The notes below the pieces were generated by a model. That model was not told the DNA's origin and searched no databases. It worked only from the letters and a program-made list of their open reading frames with translations. 19,987 bases of DNA, taken from Lachnospiraceae bacterium (GTDB lineage Bacteria > Bacillota_A > Clostridia > Lachnospirales > Lachnospiraceae). The DNA lies in NCBI GenBank assembly GCA_024689605.1, contig JAILDD010000169.1, positions 1 to 19,987 on the forward strand, read 5' to 3'. A program made the translations under genes and the position numbers. Shown here piece by piece: positions 1 to 8,618 of this stretch (positions are counted from its first letter, which is position 1; each line of letters begins with the position of its first letter).

Positions 1-2019
1 CTCCGCATCTGCCAGTGCAGCTTCTGCTTCAGCCATTACCTCTGCATTTGCACCCATATCCTCAAGCTTATCTACAAGTTCTGCCATCTGTTCGGCAGCA
101 CCCATCTCAGCCAGAGCATCCATTGCATTTGAGAGCGCATCTGCATTACCTTCCGCCGCCGCCTCTTTGGCCTTATCAAGCAGGCTGTCTGCAAGTTCAG
201 CATTGCCGTTTCCACCAAGCTCATCCATCTGCTTATCCACAGCAGCAATAAGAGCGTCATACTTTGCGGCACCCGCCAGGTCGTTGTTATCAAGTGCATT
301 CTGGCGCTTTGTATTCAGGTCATCCTTCTGTTCCTGAAGCTTCTCCATATCGTCCAGCAGGCTTCCGTCGGAATTCTTTATGCTGTTCTCCAGATCCTTC
401 AGGTACTTGATGAACTTATCCAGGGCATCTTCCGCATCGCCCTTGAAATCATCGTTAGGAATAGTAGCCTTTACTTCTTCTGCCCAGGCCTTTATGCCCT
501 GTACATACTCAAGGGCATCAGCTGCATCCATTCTCTTCTGCTTTGCATCTATAAGTGACTGGTATTGTGTACGTCTGGATTCAGTCTCATTGGCAAGATC
601 TGTCAGTATCTGAGTCGTAACTGCCTTGGACTTGCCTGCTGCCACCGCGCTCCTGTAGTCACTGCCCTCGCCGGATGTAACTATGGACTTGAAGCGGCTC
701 TGTCCGTAAGGAAGCAGGTCGCTTTCCAGAACCGTCAGTTCCTTGCTCTTGTCTGCTATAACATCCTTTTCAATATTCATGAGAGAACGGAGCTTTGTAA
801 GTGACTCTTCGCTCTTCGATTCCATCACGCTGTTGCTGTAAATATACTTATAATGTCCAAGTACTGTATCCTCGTCAGCAAGTGCCTTGGATGAGTATTC
901 TATGTAGCTGGTCTGGCATGCACTGTTTGCCTCATTGATGGCATCCATTATGCCGCTGTCCTGTTCGAAAGGATCACCGTCATCGTACTGGCTTCCCGAA
1001 CAGATATCATACAGTGCTCCCACCAGGCTGCTTGTACGTGTGTCATAGTTCACCGGATACTCTTCGGTAGCCGAGAATGAAAACAGCGAGAATGAAACAT
1101 TGCTGTTATTGCTTTTGGGCATTACCGATGTACCAAGTGCAGGATTTGCCGACCTCCAGTTTTCAGCCTCGGTTGCCAGCTTGTCATATACTATCGCACG
1201 TCTCTGGGCATCTATCATGGAGCAGAGGGTATATACCGTTTCCGCATCCTCATCACGTCCCGCGTTCATAAGTTCCTGCTTCCATGCATACATATTTGCA
1301 AGCTTTTCATCAAGTGCTCTTGTATCATCATCTGTCAGGTCAAGCTTGAAAAATGTGGATATGGCATCATACAGGTAATTATCCGAATCCTCTACATTCT
1401 TGTCCTCTGAAAACCTGTTTTCAAGAAACTTATCCCTGGATACAGGCTCGTGTGATGTTGACTGTGCATACTGGAACCAGAGCTGCTCAAACTCCGGCAG
1501 GTTCGAAAGATCATAGGGAGAAGGTATATCAAAAGGATTAACGACCTCATCCTTATAATTCTTTACCACGCCGTCTGCCCCCACATAAAACTGTACAAAA
1601 AGCGGATCTATCTCGCTCTCATCCACCAGCGCCGTACCGTCAGCAGTAATATCACTTACATTCTCAGCCTGTGAAAGATCATACCATTCACCGTTGCCGA
1701 TCTCCGACTTGTAATAAGGAACATCCTGGCCTGATGAAGCAGCGGAATCATAAGCCTTCTCATAAAGCTCTTCCGTCATTGCATCTTTATGTATGATATA
1801 GGTTCCTATAAAGAGCACACTGTTCTCTATATTATGTGAAGCCTTGTATTCCTGGAAAGTAACTGCATCCGTTTCATCAAATGCACCCTTTGCATATGAA
1901 CCGTAAATCGCAACAACCGCAGCGGCAACCATTGCCACCATTGACACTATGGCAATCTTCCCGAAGCCGTTTTTAGCTGCGGCCTTAGATGCTTTTTTTG
2001 CTTTCTCATTCTTCTTCAT
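1..2019 (-). CDS. Membrane-anchored extracytoplasmic coiled-coil protein, C-terminus cut by window edge
   Basis: I read this frame directly: it is open from an ATG at 2019 to the window edge, giving 673 residues without a stop. The N-terminus is a Lys/Ala-rich cytosolic stretch (MKKNEKAKKA), followed by one membrane segment at about residues 20-42 without a lipobox or clear signal-peptidase site, so the rest is probably extracytoplasmic. Residues 45-200 look globular. From about residue 370 the sequence is mostly charged helix with heptad character, and it ends in an Ala/Glu/Met-rich helical tract (about 600-673). The ATG overlaps the TGA of the upstream TolC-like gene (ATGA), which implies translational coupling and a shared role. 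I do not recognise the family. A structural or scaffold role at the cell surface is inference only. The true C-terminus and any further domain lie left of position 1. Confidence 0.85.
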   Translation of the reverse strand, partial: MKKNEKAKKASKAAAKNGFGKIAIVSMVAMVAAAVVAIYGSYAKGAFDETDAVTFQEYKASHNIENSVLFIGTYIIHKDAMTEELYEKAYDSAASSGQDVPYYKSEIGNGEWYDLSQAENVSDITADGTALVDESEIDPLFVQFYVGADGVVKNYKDEVVNPFDIPSPYDLSNLPEFEQLWFQYAQSTSHEPVSRDKFLENRFSEDKNVEDSDNYLYDAISTFFKLDLTDDDTRALDEKLANMYAWKQELMNAGRDEDAETVYTLCSMIDAQRRAIVYDKLATEAENWRSANPALGTSVMPKSNNSNVSFSLFSFSATEEYPVNYDTRTSSLVGALYDICSGSQYDDGDPFEQDSGIMDAINEANSACQTSYIEYSSKALADEDTVLGHYKYIYSNSVMESKSEESLTKLRSLMNIEKDVIADKSKELTVLESDLLPYGQSRFKSIVTSGEGSDYRSAVAAGKSKAVTTQILTDLANETESRRTQYQSLIDAKQKRMDAADALEYVQGIKAWAEEVKATIPNDDFKGDAEDALDKFIKYLKDLENSIKNSDGSLLDDMEKLQEQKDDLNTKRQNALDNNDLAGAAKYDALIAAVDKQMDELGGNGNAELADSLLDKAKEAAAEGNADALSNAMDALAEMGAAEQMAELVDKLEDMGANAEVMAEAEAALADAE

Positions 2020-4157
2020 TGCGGTTCCCTCATTATTTCAGAGCCTGAAGTTGCAAAATATCCTGTTTCAATAAGTGCTTTTCCGTCATCGTAAAATTCA
2101 ACCGTCAGTGCCGACAGATCTCCGGTAATAAGGTTCAGGTACCTTAAGGATTCCCCGGCTGCGATATAATCCTCACTGCCTATGAACTGTCCTTCTGAAG
2201 TCCTGATCCTGTAGAATGATGCCTTGACATCTGCTGTCGGCTTAATGGTAATAGTCGTCATTCCCACTGTATCCGGGCCATCGGTAATATATGTTGCCAG
2301 TACATCGCTTGTGGTAGTTTCTGTTCCTCTGTCAACAATGATATCCAGATAATCGCTGGTCTTGCTGGGGGATATCTCACAGTCATCAACAAACTCGTCA
2401 CCGTTATAAAATCTTATGAAAGCTTTGTTGATACAAGTCTTTGCTACCGACACATGACGAAGCTTAGAGTCAATAGCTGTCCTGGGTCCAACCTGCACAC
2501 CGTCAAGCCACAGCTCATAATCTGTTATATCAGTATCAAAATCTTCAGGAATGGTGATCCTTAATTCAAATTCCTGATTCTGGATGATGGATTCCAGTGT
2601 GTAATATGCACGGTCAGAATCTTCCTTATAGCTTATGCCGTTTGCACCTGCGCCAAGGCTTGCAGACTGATAATCAAGGTATCCGCTCACCCATCCTTTG
2701 GTAAGGTCATCAAAATTATTAAGAGAGTCGGAATAAGACTGAAGAGACTCTATCATGGTATTCTGTGACTCTTCATAACTCTCGAGCACCTGCTGGTACT
2801 CCTCGAAGGACATATCCCCTACCGCATTCTGAACCCTTGCCTTTTCAAGCAGGGACTTATTGGTGTTGACATTTTCCACTGCAGTTTCGTATGCGCTTCT
2901 TGCAGAAACATATCCGTCAAAAGCATCCACAACAGAATTTTCAAGTTCTGTTTCCGCAAGTGCCCTGTCAGACCTTGCCGACTGGTAATTCAATGCATCT
3001 TCCTGCAGCACATAGGGATCATCCTCTACGAATCTTGTTCCTGCAGTCGATCCCTTAAACCAGATTCTAGGAATCTTAATGAACAGTATTCTCTTCTTGC
3101 CTTCCCAGTAGCTGTCTACCTTCTTAAGGAAATCCTTATAAGACTTCTTGAAAGCCTTCTTGTTTATCGTCTGTCCGTTAAGAGCCTGTGTAACATAGCC
3201 GGAGATAATGTTGATATCACTGCCGTACTTCCTCTTCATAATGTCATAATTGGTCTGAAGCGAAAGTTTTGCGGTAGTCTCTGCCATGCAAACATCGTAA
3301 TAATTTTCATCCTTGTCCTTGGTCCACTGTATTATGGAATCAAGTCTTGCATCCGGACCGTTATACAGGTATTCCCTGTTTATGTCTGCAGCAAGGAAAG
3401 GTTCTTCAAAAGTATATCCGGTACTTACATCAATTCCTGTCTTCTGAGACATCTTTCTAAGGGAAGATGCAAGGCTTCTCTCTTCAGCGGCAATAGTCTT
3501 CTCCAGGGTATCATGCTTGGACTGCAATGAGTCTATGTCCGCCTGTGATGCTTCACCGGTTGCCAGTCTTGCTTTATTCTTGGCAAGCGCTTCGTCTACG
3601 GACTCAAGCTTTTCTCTGTTAAAGTCAAGCTGGACCTGGGTGGTATAAATGCCGCAGTAAAGCACGTTCACATCGTCGTAAACCTTGTACTTTACATTTG
3701 CAAGCTTTCTCTTTGCAACATCAATGTCAGCCTGTTTTTCTGTGATTGAAAACTCCAGCTCGTAGAGATCCTGCTGCTTGGGTGACTCCGGAAACTTAAA
3801 GCTGAGGAGCGGAGTCCAGCTGAAAGTATTCAGCCTCTTATATGTAAGTTCCATGGCCTTTCTGGCACTTTCAAGGGCCATATACTTAGCCTCAAGGTCA
3901 TCCTCTGCGCTCTCATATTCTGAACTGTTTGCCAGCGCCAGAGTCCTGGCCGCAGCTATTGTAAGGACCTTGCTCTGGGCACCCGCAGCAGCATCAGCCC
4001 TGATAACCCCCGTTCCCTGCGCCATGCCGGCAAGCAGAGTCAAAGTAAGCATGAGAGATATCATGCTCTTAACAAGCTTTATTATATGGAATTTTTTATG
4101 CCTGGCGGATCCTGTAGAATTCAAAGGCTCCCTGGGCGCTGCCGCATATAAATTCAT
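2016..4157 (-). CDS. Secreted TolC-like (outer-membrane-efflux-type) helical protein with C-terminal beta-rich extension
   Basis: This 713-residue protein has a long signal peptide: a basic n-region to about residue 31, a hydrophobic core at 32-47 and a likely cleavage around ADAAAG (54-59). The mature part shows the TolC duplication. The first helical half (about 62-245) contains KNKARLATGEASQADI (193-208), matching the TolC pattern in which a long helix is followed by a GxxSxxD turn. The second half (about 380-490) contains ARVQNAVGDMSFEEYQ (440-455) at the equivalent place. Residues 500-713 are a beta-rich extension not found in classical TolC. The start at 4157 has an RBS (GAGAAGGA) about 11 nt upstream. 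It overlaps the upstream MORN gene by 62 nt. An internal ATG at 4064 is possible, but its RBS is poorer. TolC proteins normally form trans-envelope channels in diderm bacteria. In a single-membrane Firmicute the role is unclear and may be a peptidoglycan-spanning scaffold. Confidence 0.8.
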   Translation of the reverse strand: MNLYAAAPREPLNSTGSARHKKFHIIKLVKSMISLMLTLTLLAGMAQGTGVIRADAAAGAQSKVLTIAAARTLALANSSEYESAEDDLEAKYMALESARKAMELTYKRLNTFSWTPLLSFKFPESPKQQDLYELEFSITEKQADIDVAKRKLANVKYKVYDDVNVLYCGIYTTQVQLDFNREKLESVDEALAKNKARLATGEASQADIDSLQSKHDTLEKTIAAEERSLASSLRKMSQKTGIDVSTGYTFEEPFLAADINREYLYNGPDARLDSIIQWTKDKDENYYDVCMAETTAKLSLQTNYDIMKRKYGSDINIISGYVTQALNGQTINKKAFKKSYKDFLKKVDSYWEGKKRILFIKIPRIWFKGSTAGTRFVEDDPYVLQEDALNYQSARSDRALAETELENSVVDAFDGYVSARSAYETAVENVNTNKSLLEKARVQNAVGDMSFEEYQQVLESYEESQNTMIESLQSYSDSLNNFDDLTKGWVSGYLDYQSASLGAGANGISYKEDSDRAYYTLESIIQNQEFELRITIPEDFDTDITDYELWLDGVQVGPRTAIDSKLRHVSVAKTCINKAFIRFYNGDEFVDDCEISPSKTSDYLDIIVDRGTETTTSDVLATYITDGPDTVGMTTITIKPTADVKASFYRIRTSEGQFIGSEDYIAAGESLRYLNLITGDLSALTVEFYDDGKALIETGYFATSGSEIMREPQ

Positions 4158-5307
4158 ATATCAGCCCATCCTTCTCAAAACTGTAAAGATAAACGGACGC
4201 TTCCCTGTTATATCCCGTAACTGTCATTACATCCGTAAACTGCTCGCTGCCCGACAGTTTCACTTCATCATATATCTTGCCGTCGTTGCTCAGCTTGTCT
4301 ATCAGCACCGCTTCCGGGAAAATCACTGTCGATTCACCGTCATAGAGCGGGGTCCCCAGCAGTGTCTTAATTTCCTCTATGGTACGGACGCTTACCTTGC
4401 CCGCCTGGAACGAATCCGACATAACATATACTTCACTGGTGACCAGATCATCTGACAGGGCTTCGGGATCAGCTACTGCATAATACATTGCATCGATATC
4501 ATCAAGTACCACACAGATTCCTTCATCCGACTGGTAAACCTCACGGTCACCGCTGTATTTACCTGCAGCTTCGGAAGTAGGTATGCCGAGAAGATCGGAA
4601 TAAACTATACTGTCGTAGGAAAAGTTTCCATTATATAGTTCATCCCCTGATGCGTTGTACAGAATTCCTTCACCATTACGGAAACCTTCCATGAAATTAC
4701 CGTCATATTCCAGCGTTCCGGTGCTCCTGTACTGCTTCCCTCTGCCATCAAACAGGTTGTTATGGAAGTTTCCCACATACCATACTGCCCCGTCCTCGTA
4801 GTAGGATGTTCCCTTGCCCTCGTACTTGTTTCCGGAAAAGCTTCCGCTGTATGCGGTATTTCCGTTGGGGTAATACAGTGTTCCGTTACCGGATACGCTT
4901 CCATCCTCTACATTTCCGTCGTAAGCTATGTATCCATCATGTGCTTTTATCCTCACATGCCCCGATACAAATCTTAGTATGAGTGAATTATACGAGTACG
5001 TGCGTACCGTATTCTGACCTTTTCCGTACCCAAATGCAGAAATATTTGAAAAAATGTACCAAAGACTGACCACTCCAAGGACAAAAAGGGCCGCATGAGC
5101 CAGTTTTTTGCTTATCATCCACCCAAAAAGGGTATAATAATCGTTTTTGTCCTTCGGCTTGATGTTCAGGATCTTGGTCGCTAAGGTTCTGAACTTATCA
5201 ATTATACGCGCCTGAATAAAGCCCCTGCTGGTATAAAGCCTGAATTTTGCTACCAGCCTGGTTACCCTGGACTTAAGGACTGTAATTAGTGTGCTTAATA
5301 TGTTCAT
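4096..5307 (-). CDS. Membrane-anchored MORN-repeat protein
   Basis: This is a 403-residue protein. Residues 1-68 are basic and probably cytosolic. One membrane helix spans about 69-92 (LAHAALFVLGVVSLWYIFS), and the remainder should be outside the cell. Residues 129-232 hold four full MORN repeats and a partial fifth, with the leading Tyr at 129, 153, 177, 201 and 225. The period is therefore exactly 24 residues, with the pattern YxGxFxxxxxxGxGxxYxxxG. Residues 235-403 form a separate mixed alpha/beta domain that I cannot name, containing VLDDIDAMYY (267-276) and ending in FEFYRIRQA. MORN repeats elsewhere bind lipids or act as protein scaffolds. The start is supported by a strong RBS (TTTTGGAGGATAA) directly before the ATG. 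The gene follows the pseudo-cyclase receptor by 28 nt and overlaps the TolC-like gene, so co-translation of the three is likely. Confidence 0.88.
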   Translation of the reverse strand: MNILSTLITVLKSRVTRLVAKFRLYTSRGFIQARIIDKFRTLATKILNIKPKDKNDYYTLFGWMISKKLAHAALFVLGVVSLWYIFSNISAFGYGKGQNTVRTYSYNSLILRFVSGHVRIKAHDGYIAYDGNVEDGSVSGNGTLYYPNGNTAYSGSFSGNKYEGKGTSYYEDGAVWYVGNFHNNLFDGRGKQYRSTGTLEYDGNFMEGFRNGEGILYNASGDELYNGNFSYDSIVYSDLLGIPTSEAAGKYSGDREVYQSDEGICVVLDDIDAMYYAVADPEALSDDLVTSEVYVMSDSFQAGKVSVRTIEEIKTLLGTPLYDGESTVIFPEAVLIDKLSNDGKIYDEVKLSGSEQFTDVMTVTGYNREASVYLYSFEKDGLIYEFICGSAQGAFEFYRIRQA

Positions 5308-5335
5308 TTATCCTCCAAAAGCGACAATACAGCGA

Positions 5336-7738
5336 TCAGATATCATCATTGTAATCAAGTGACATTCCCTCTTCGCCCATGAAGCTGCCGCCAAGACACT
5401 TTTCACACTTGAAGAGATACCATTTTGCCAGCCTGTCTCCGGGACAGTTCTTCAGTAAATCTGAAAATCTGTTCCTTGCCAGGTAATAATCCGACTTGTA
5501 AAGCAGTTCTATGGAATCCGCAAACTTATTCCTGTATTCCAGCTTAAGCTGTCTTTCCCTTGCCTCGCAGGCATCCAGCACCTCATACAGATCCTCCCTG
5601 CTTCCGTCGGGAAGGAGTATGAAACCGATATACCTTACTTCTGCCTGGCCGGCATCACGATCCATTATCTTCTTGGTGATGACCATATTTATGCCCAGGT
5701 TGCTGAACCACTCGGCAAAGCGCACATATACACTGACCTTATTTGATGATATAAAGGTCATAGCCTGGGTGCTGTTTCCCGCAATTCCCACAGTAAATTC
5801 TGAGTAGTACACCAGAAGCGACATGCTGCTCTGCATTTCTTTCCTTACGGAATTTGTAAAATATCCCACTCCCAGTTCCAGCATGTTCTTATGGTTCCTG
5901 TCAAAGAACATCTCAACCTTGGTAAGCATGCTGTCATTGGATACTACAGTACCTTCCATATCCGATGTTTCCATATAATCCATAAGGAACTTCATATTAT
6001 CCAGGACATCCCTTGTTTCCGGCGAAGAAGACGCAGAAAATACAGTCATAGATCCCTTTGCCACTGCCGTATCTCCATCATGTACCTCGGTAATCGAATC
6101 CTTATGCATCAGCTGTTCAATATTCTTCGGTGAAAAACGGTAGTATGCCGAATACATCTGATACTTGGCATAGTTTATCCTGTTGATGCGTCTTACGAGT
6201 TCCCTGATAGCCGTATATATCAGCTTCTGGTCGTCACTGACTTCCTTTGCTACCTCCGGCTCCTTTCCGTCTTCAACAGCTTCCATCAGTGCTCTCTTTA
6301 TGAGGAAGATGTCCCTGTATACCCTTACATCTACCGCGAAATAAACGATCAGGAAGATAATAGCCATCAGCCCTACACAGTTGTTTATAAGCAGTGTCCC
6401 TATCTTCACAACGCCATCCGTATCCGGACTGTTATACATACCGATAAGACAGTATGCAGAATTACCGGCAGACATCATAGGAGAACATACGACATAATAC
6501 CTTGTGCCGTTAATGGTATTAACTTCAACCTTCGATTCCTTGTCTATAGAACAGTTTTCCAACATAATTCTGTAAGAATCGCCCAGAACCTCGCCGATAT
6601 TCTGGCGGTTCATATGCTCGGTATCAATTACGATATTTCCATTCTGTGCATTAGCCACAAAGAATCTCTTACAGTCTACATTTCCGTATCCGCCAAGCTC
6701 ATCCGAAACTGCCGAGTAAAGCGAATAATACCCGTTGCTTTCATAGAAATCCGAATCTCCAACGCCATAGTTTTCAATTATTCCGATATCATTTACGCTG
6801 TAAACGTTCTCATCAGTCGAAAGTAGCTTGGCTGACTGCTGGGTTACGGTTTCCATGACAGCATTAAGCACAAAAGAAACATTAACAGCTATGAAGATCA
6901 CCCAAACCGTTCCGGAAAGGATCAGTCCAAGTACACGGCTCTTCTTTTTTATAACAAGATGAACCATGAGATATGCAAAGATCACAAAGCAGGTATATGC
7001 CAGCACAGCTGCTGTATTGACCCCTCCGGTCTTTACCTCAATGCCTACATTTGATTTCCTTGAATTGTAGATTTTCTTGATCTCGTCAGGAACAGCAAAT
7101 ATGCCCGCCGGCGCATCGGAATCCATTCTTGTAAAGAACTGTCCGTCCTCATAGCGTGCCTCTGTAAATAAACGCGCACCTTCGCTTTCCTTTGAGTAGA
7201 TCATTGACAGTGACGATGAGGGTTCATTTCCCTCTTTTTCCTCAAAAATATCCTTTCCGAGAAGATAAACATCCGCACAGGTACGTTCATCATTCATAAC
7301 GGTAACAAAAAGTTCACCGTCCTGCACATCAATGCCGCAGGCCAATATATCCTTTTCAACCTCAAATAACGCCGATGACTCAACGGGTTTTAAGCCCAGG
7401 TCGTACTTAAGGATCTGGAAATAGGTCTTTCTGTCCTGTGTGGTCTTTGTGTACAGGACGTAAACATTTTCCTCGTCTGCCGTTATTCCTTCTATATCAA
7501 TTGACTCATTCTTTTTCGCACCCAGACGCGTGCCAAACTTTATTCTTTTGTTCGGTTTTATACCGTAGATGCGTATGTTATCCCCACAGTCAGAAGTGTA
7601 ATAGTAGATTCCGTTCTGTTCCGTATACCTGGTTTTCTCGTTGAATTCCGATTTATCGCTGTACAACTGTAAATAAACCCCAAAACACAACAGAGGGAAG
7701 AAGAATGCAACTATTATTATCAGAATCTTTTTAGCCAT
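5336..7738 (-). CDS. Four-helix membrane receptor with degenerate class III nucleotide-cyclase domain
   Basis: This 800-residue protein is predicted to have an inside N-terminus: TM1 about 4-25, an extracellular domain 26-240 with repeated beta-strand character, TM2 243-263, a short basic loop (KKKSR), TM3 268-291, a second extracellular domain about 292-446 of possible sensor type, TM4 447-471, then a cytosolic C-terminal half. The segment YYRFSPKNIEQLMHKDSITE (532-551) followed by VHDGD and SMTVFS matches the start of class III adenylate/guanylate cyclase domains (FVPxxFLxxLGKxxIxxVxLGD, MTVLFSDIR). The second conserved block aligns as NKVSVYVRFA (666-675) against DAVNLAARLE. The metal-binding Asp after MTVFS, the base-specifying Asp and the catalytic Asn are all replaced, and only the Arg is kept, so catalysis is unlikely. 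The tail 710-782 also matches the helical TPR-like tail common in these cyclases. The start has a GAGG RBS. It is probably a signalling or scaffold receptor. Confidence 0.85.
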   Translation of the reverse strand: MAKKILIIIVAFFFPLLCFGVYLQLYSDKSEFNEKTRYTEQNGIYYYTSDCGDNIRIYGIKPNKRIKFGTRLGAKKNESIDIEGITADEENVYVLYTKTTQDRKTYFQILKYDLGLKPVESSALFEVEKDILACGIDVQDGELFVTVMNDERTCADVYLLGKDIFEEKEGNEPSSSLSMIYSKESEGARLFTEARYEDGQFFTRMDSDAPAGIFAVPDEIKKIYNSRKSNVGIEVKTGGVNTAAVLAYTCFVIFAYLMVHLVIKKKSRVLGLILSGTVWVIFIAVNVSFVLNAVMETVTQQSAKLLSTDENVYSVNDIGIIENYGVGDSDFYESNGYYSLYSAVSDELGGYGNVDCKRFFVANAQNGNIVIDTEHMNRQNIGEVLGDSYRIMLENCSIDKESKVEVNTINGTRYYVVCSPMMSAGNSAYCLIGMYNSPDTDGVVKIGTLLINNCVGLMAIIFLIVYFAVDVRVYRDIFLIKRALMEAVEDGKEPEVAKEVSDDQKLIYTAIRELVRRINRINYAKYQMYSAYYRFSPKNIEQLMHKDSITEVHDGDTAVAKGSMTVFSASSSPETRDVLDNMKFLMDYMETSDMEGTVVSNDSMLTKVEMFFDRNHKNMLELGVGYFTNSVRKEMQSSMSLLVYYSEFTVGIAGNSTQAMTFISSNKVSVYVRFAEWFSNLGINMVITKKIMDRDAGQAEVRYIGFILLPDGSREDLYEVLDACEARERQLKLEYRNKFADSIELLYKSDYYLARNRFSDLLKNCPGDRLAKWYLFKCEKCLGGSFMGEEGMSLDYNDDI

Positions 7739-7769
7739 AATATTTAAACCTCAGATAAACTATATTTCA

Positions 7770-8618
7770 TCATTCCAGTGACTGTGTACCTATCACCTTG
7801 AAATTGTTATAAAAAATCCTTAACCAGGGCTGATCTCCGAATAACAGATTTGAGAGCAGCATGACTAACGCTATTACCGCAACGATGGAGCACAGAACAA
7901 ACAGTATCCTGAAAAAAGTATCAGAATGTCTCGAAAAGAATTTCTTTATCTGCTTGAATATGCCTATCTTTCCTTCCGGCGCAGAAGCAATCCTGACATC
8001 CCGGTACAGCTCGATAAACTGTGTGTAACTCTTATTTGCGCCCTTCTTCTGCAGTATCTGATAGGATATCGCTTTCTCAAAGGAAGCCCTTTCAAGCAGA
8101 TCCGTGATGATTTCTGCACAGCATACCACGCATTCCTTTTCGCCTATCTTTTCATCCATTTCCGAAAGATCCACACAGTAACTCAGATAGATCGAATCAT
8201 CCCTGGAAAGATTGACCAGTCTGTGCTTCAGTATCAGATAAAGCAGCGGATAGGGAAGCCCTGATGTAATGCAGGCAAGGATCACATTACAGCATATGGT
8301 CTCGCACTGATTAATGGACATTCCTTCACCCACAAAAAACTTATCTATGGCACGTTCCTGCCTGTACGGAAATACAAAGAAATGATCCTTTCCCGTTGAA
8401 AAGCTCTCTATCATCACGTCGGTGCTTCCATCGGGAGTTGAGTTTGCGTCCAGCATTATGAGCAGTCTTTTGATCAGCTCATGGGAACGCACCAGGAACA
8501 CAGTATACTTGCTCCCTTTTTCCTCAGAAACTTCAGCACATATGAGCACATCAAAATCTTCCGTGGAAAGAACGGTACTCAGAACCTCATATTTTGCTTT
8601 TTCGGATTCATATATCAT
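7770..8618 (-). CDS. Tail-anchored membrane protein with pseudokinase-like cytosolic domain
   Basis: This is a 282-residue protein. Residues 1-215 look like a soluble domain, residues 221-231 are basic (KQIKKFFSRH), one membrane helix follows at about 235-258, and a short 24-residue tail should be exported. The soluble part resembles a highly degraded protein-kinase fold. It has an N-lobe-like strand pattern (10-58), a hinge-like FVFPYR (81-86), a long helix (102-120) and a loop LKHRLVNLSRDDSIYLSYCV (130-149) where a catalytic loop would sit, but there is no HRD, DFG or glycine loop. This architecture recalls the pseudokinase EssB/YukC of type VII secretion, but the similarity is by pattern only. 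The ATG overlaps the stop of the upstream gene (TAATG), with no good RBS of its own, so translation is probably coupled. The gene lies between the 599-residue CIS-like protein and the pseudo-cyclase receptor. Being a gene is near certain; the fold is tentative. Confidence 0.85.
   Translation of the reverse strand: MIYESEKAKYEVLSTVLSTEDFDVLICAEVSEEKGSKYTVFLVRSHELIKRLLIMLDANSTPDGSTDVMIESFSTGKDHFFVFPYRQERAIDKFFVGEGMSINQCETICCNVILACITSGLPYPLLYLILKHRLVNLSRDDSIYLSYCVDLSEMDEKIGEKECVVCCAEIITDLLERASFEKAISYQILQKKGANKSYTQFIELYRDVRIASAPEGKIGIFKQIKKFFSRHSDTFFRILFVLCSIVAVIALVMLLSNLLFGDQPWLRIFYNNFKVIGTQSLE

Noticed and set aside
3778..4455. 225-residue plus-strand reading frame
   Set aside because: It lies antisense to the TolC-like and MORN genes, which have clear motifs and RBSs. 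It has no RBS or recognisable product.
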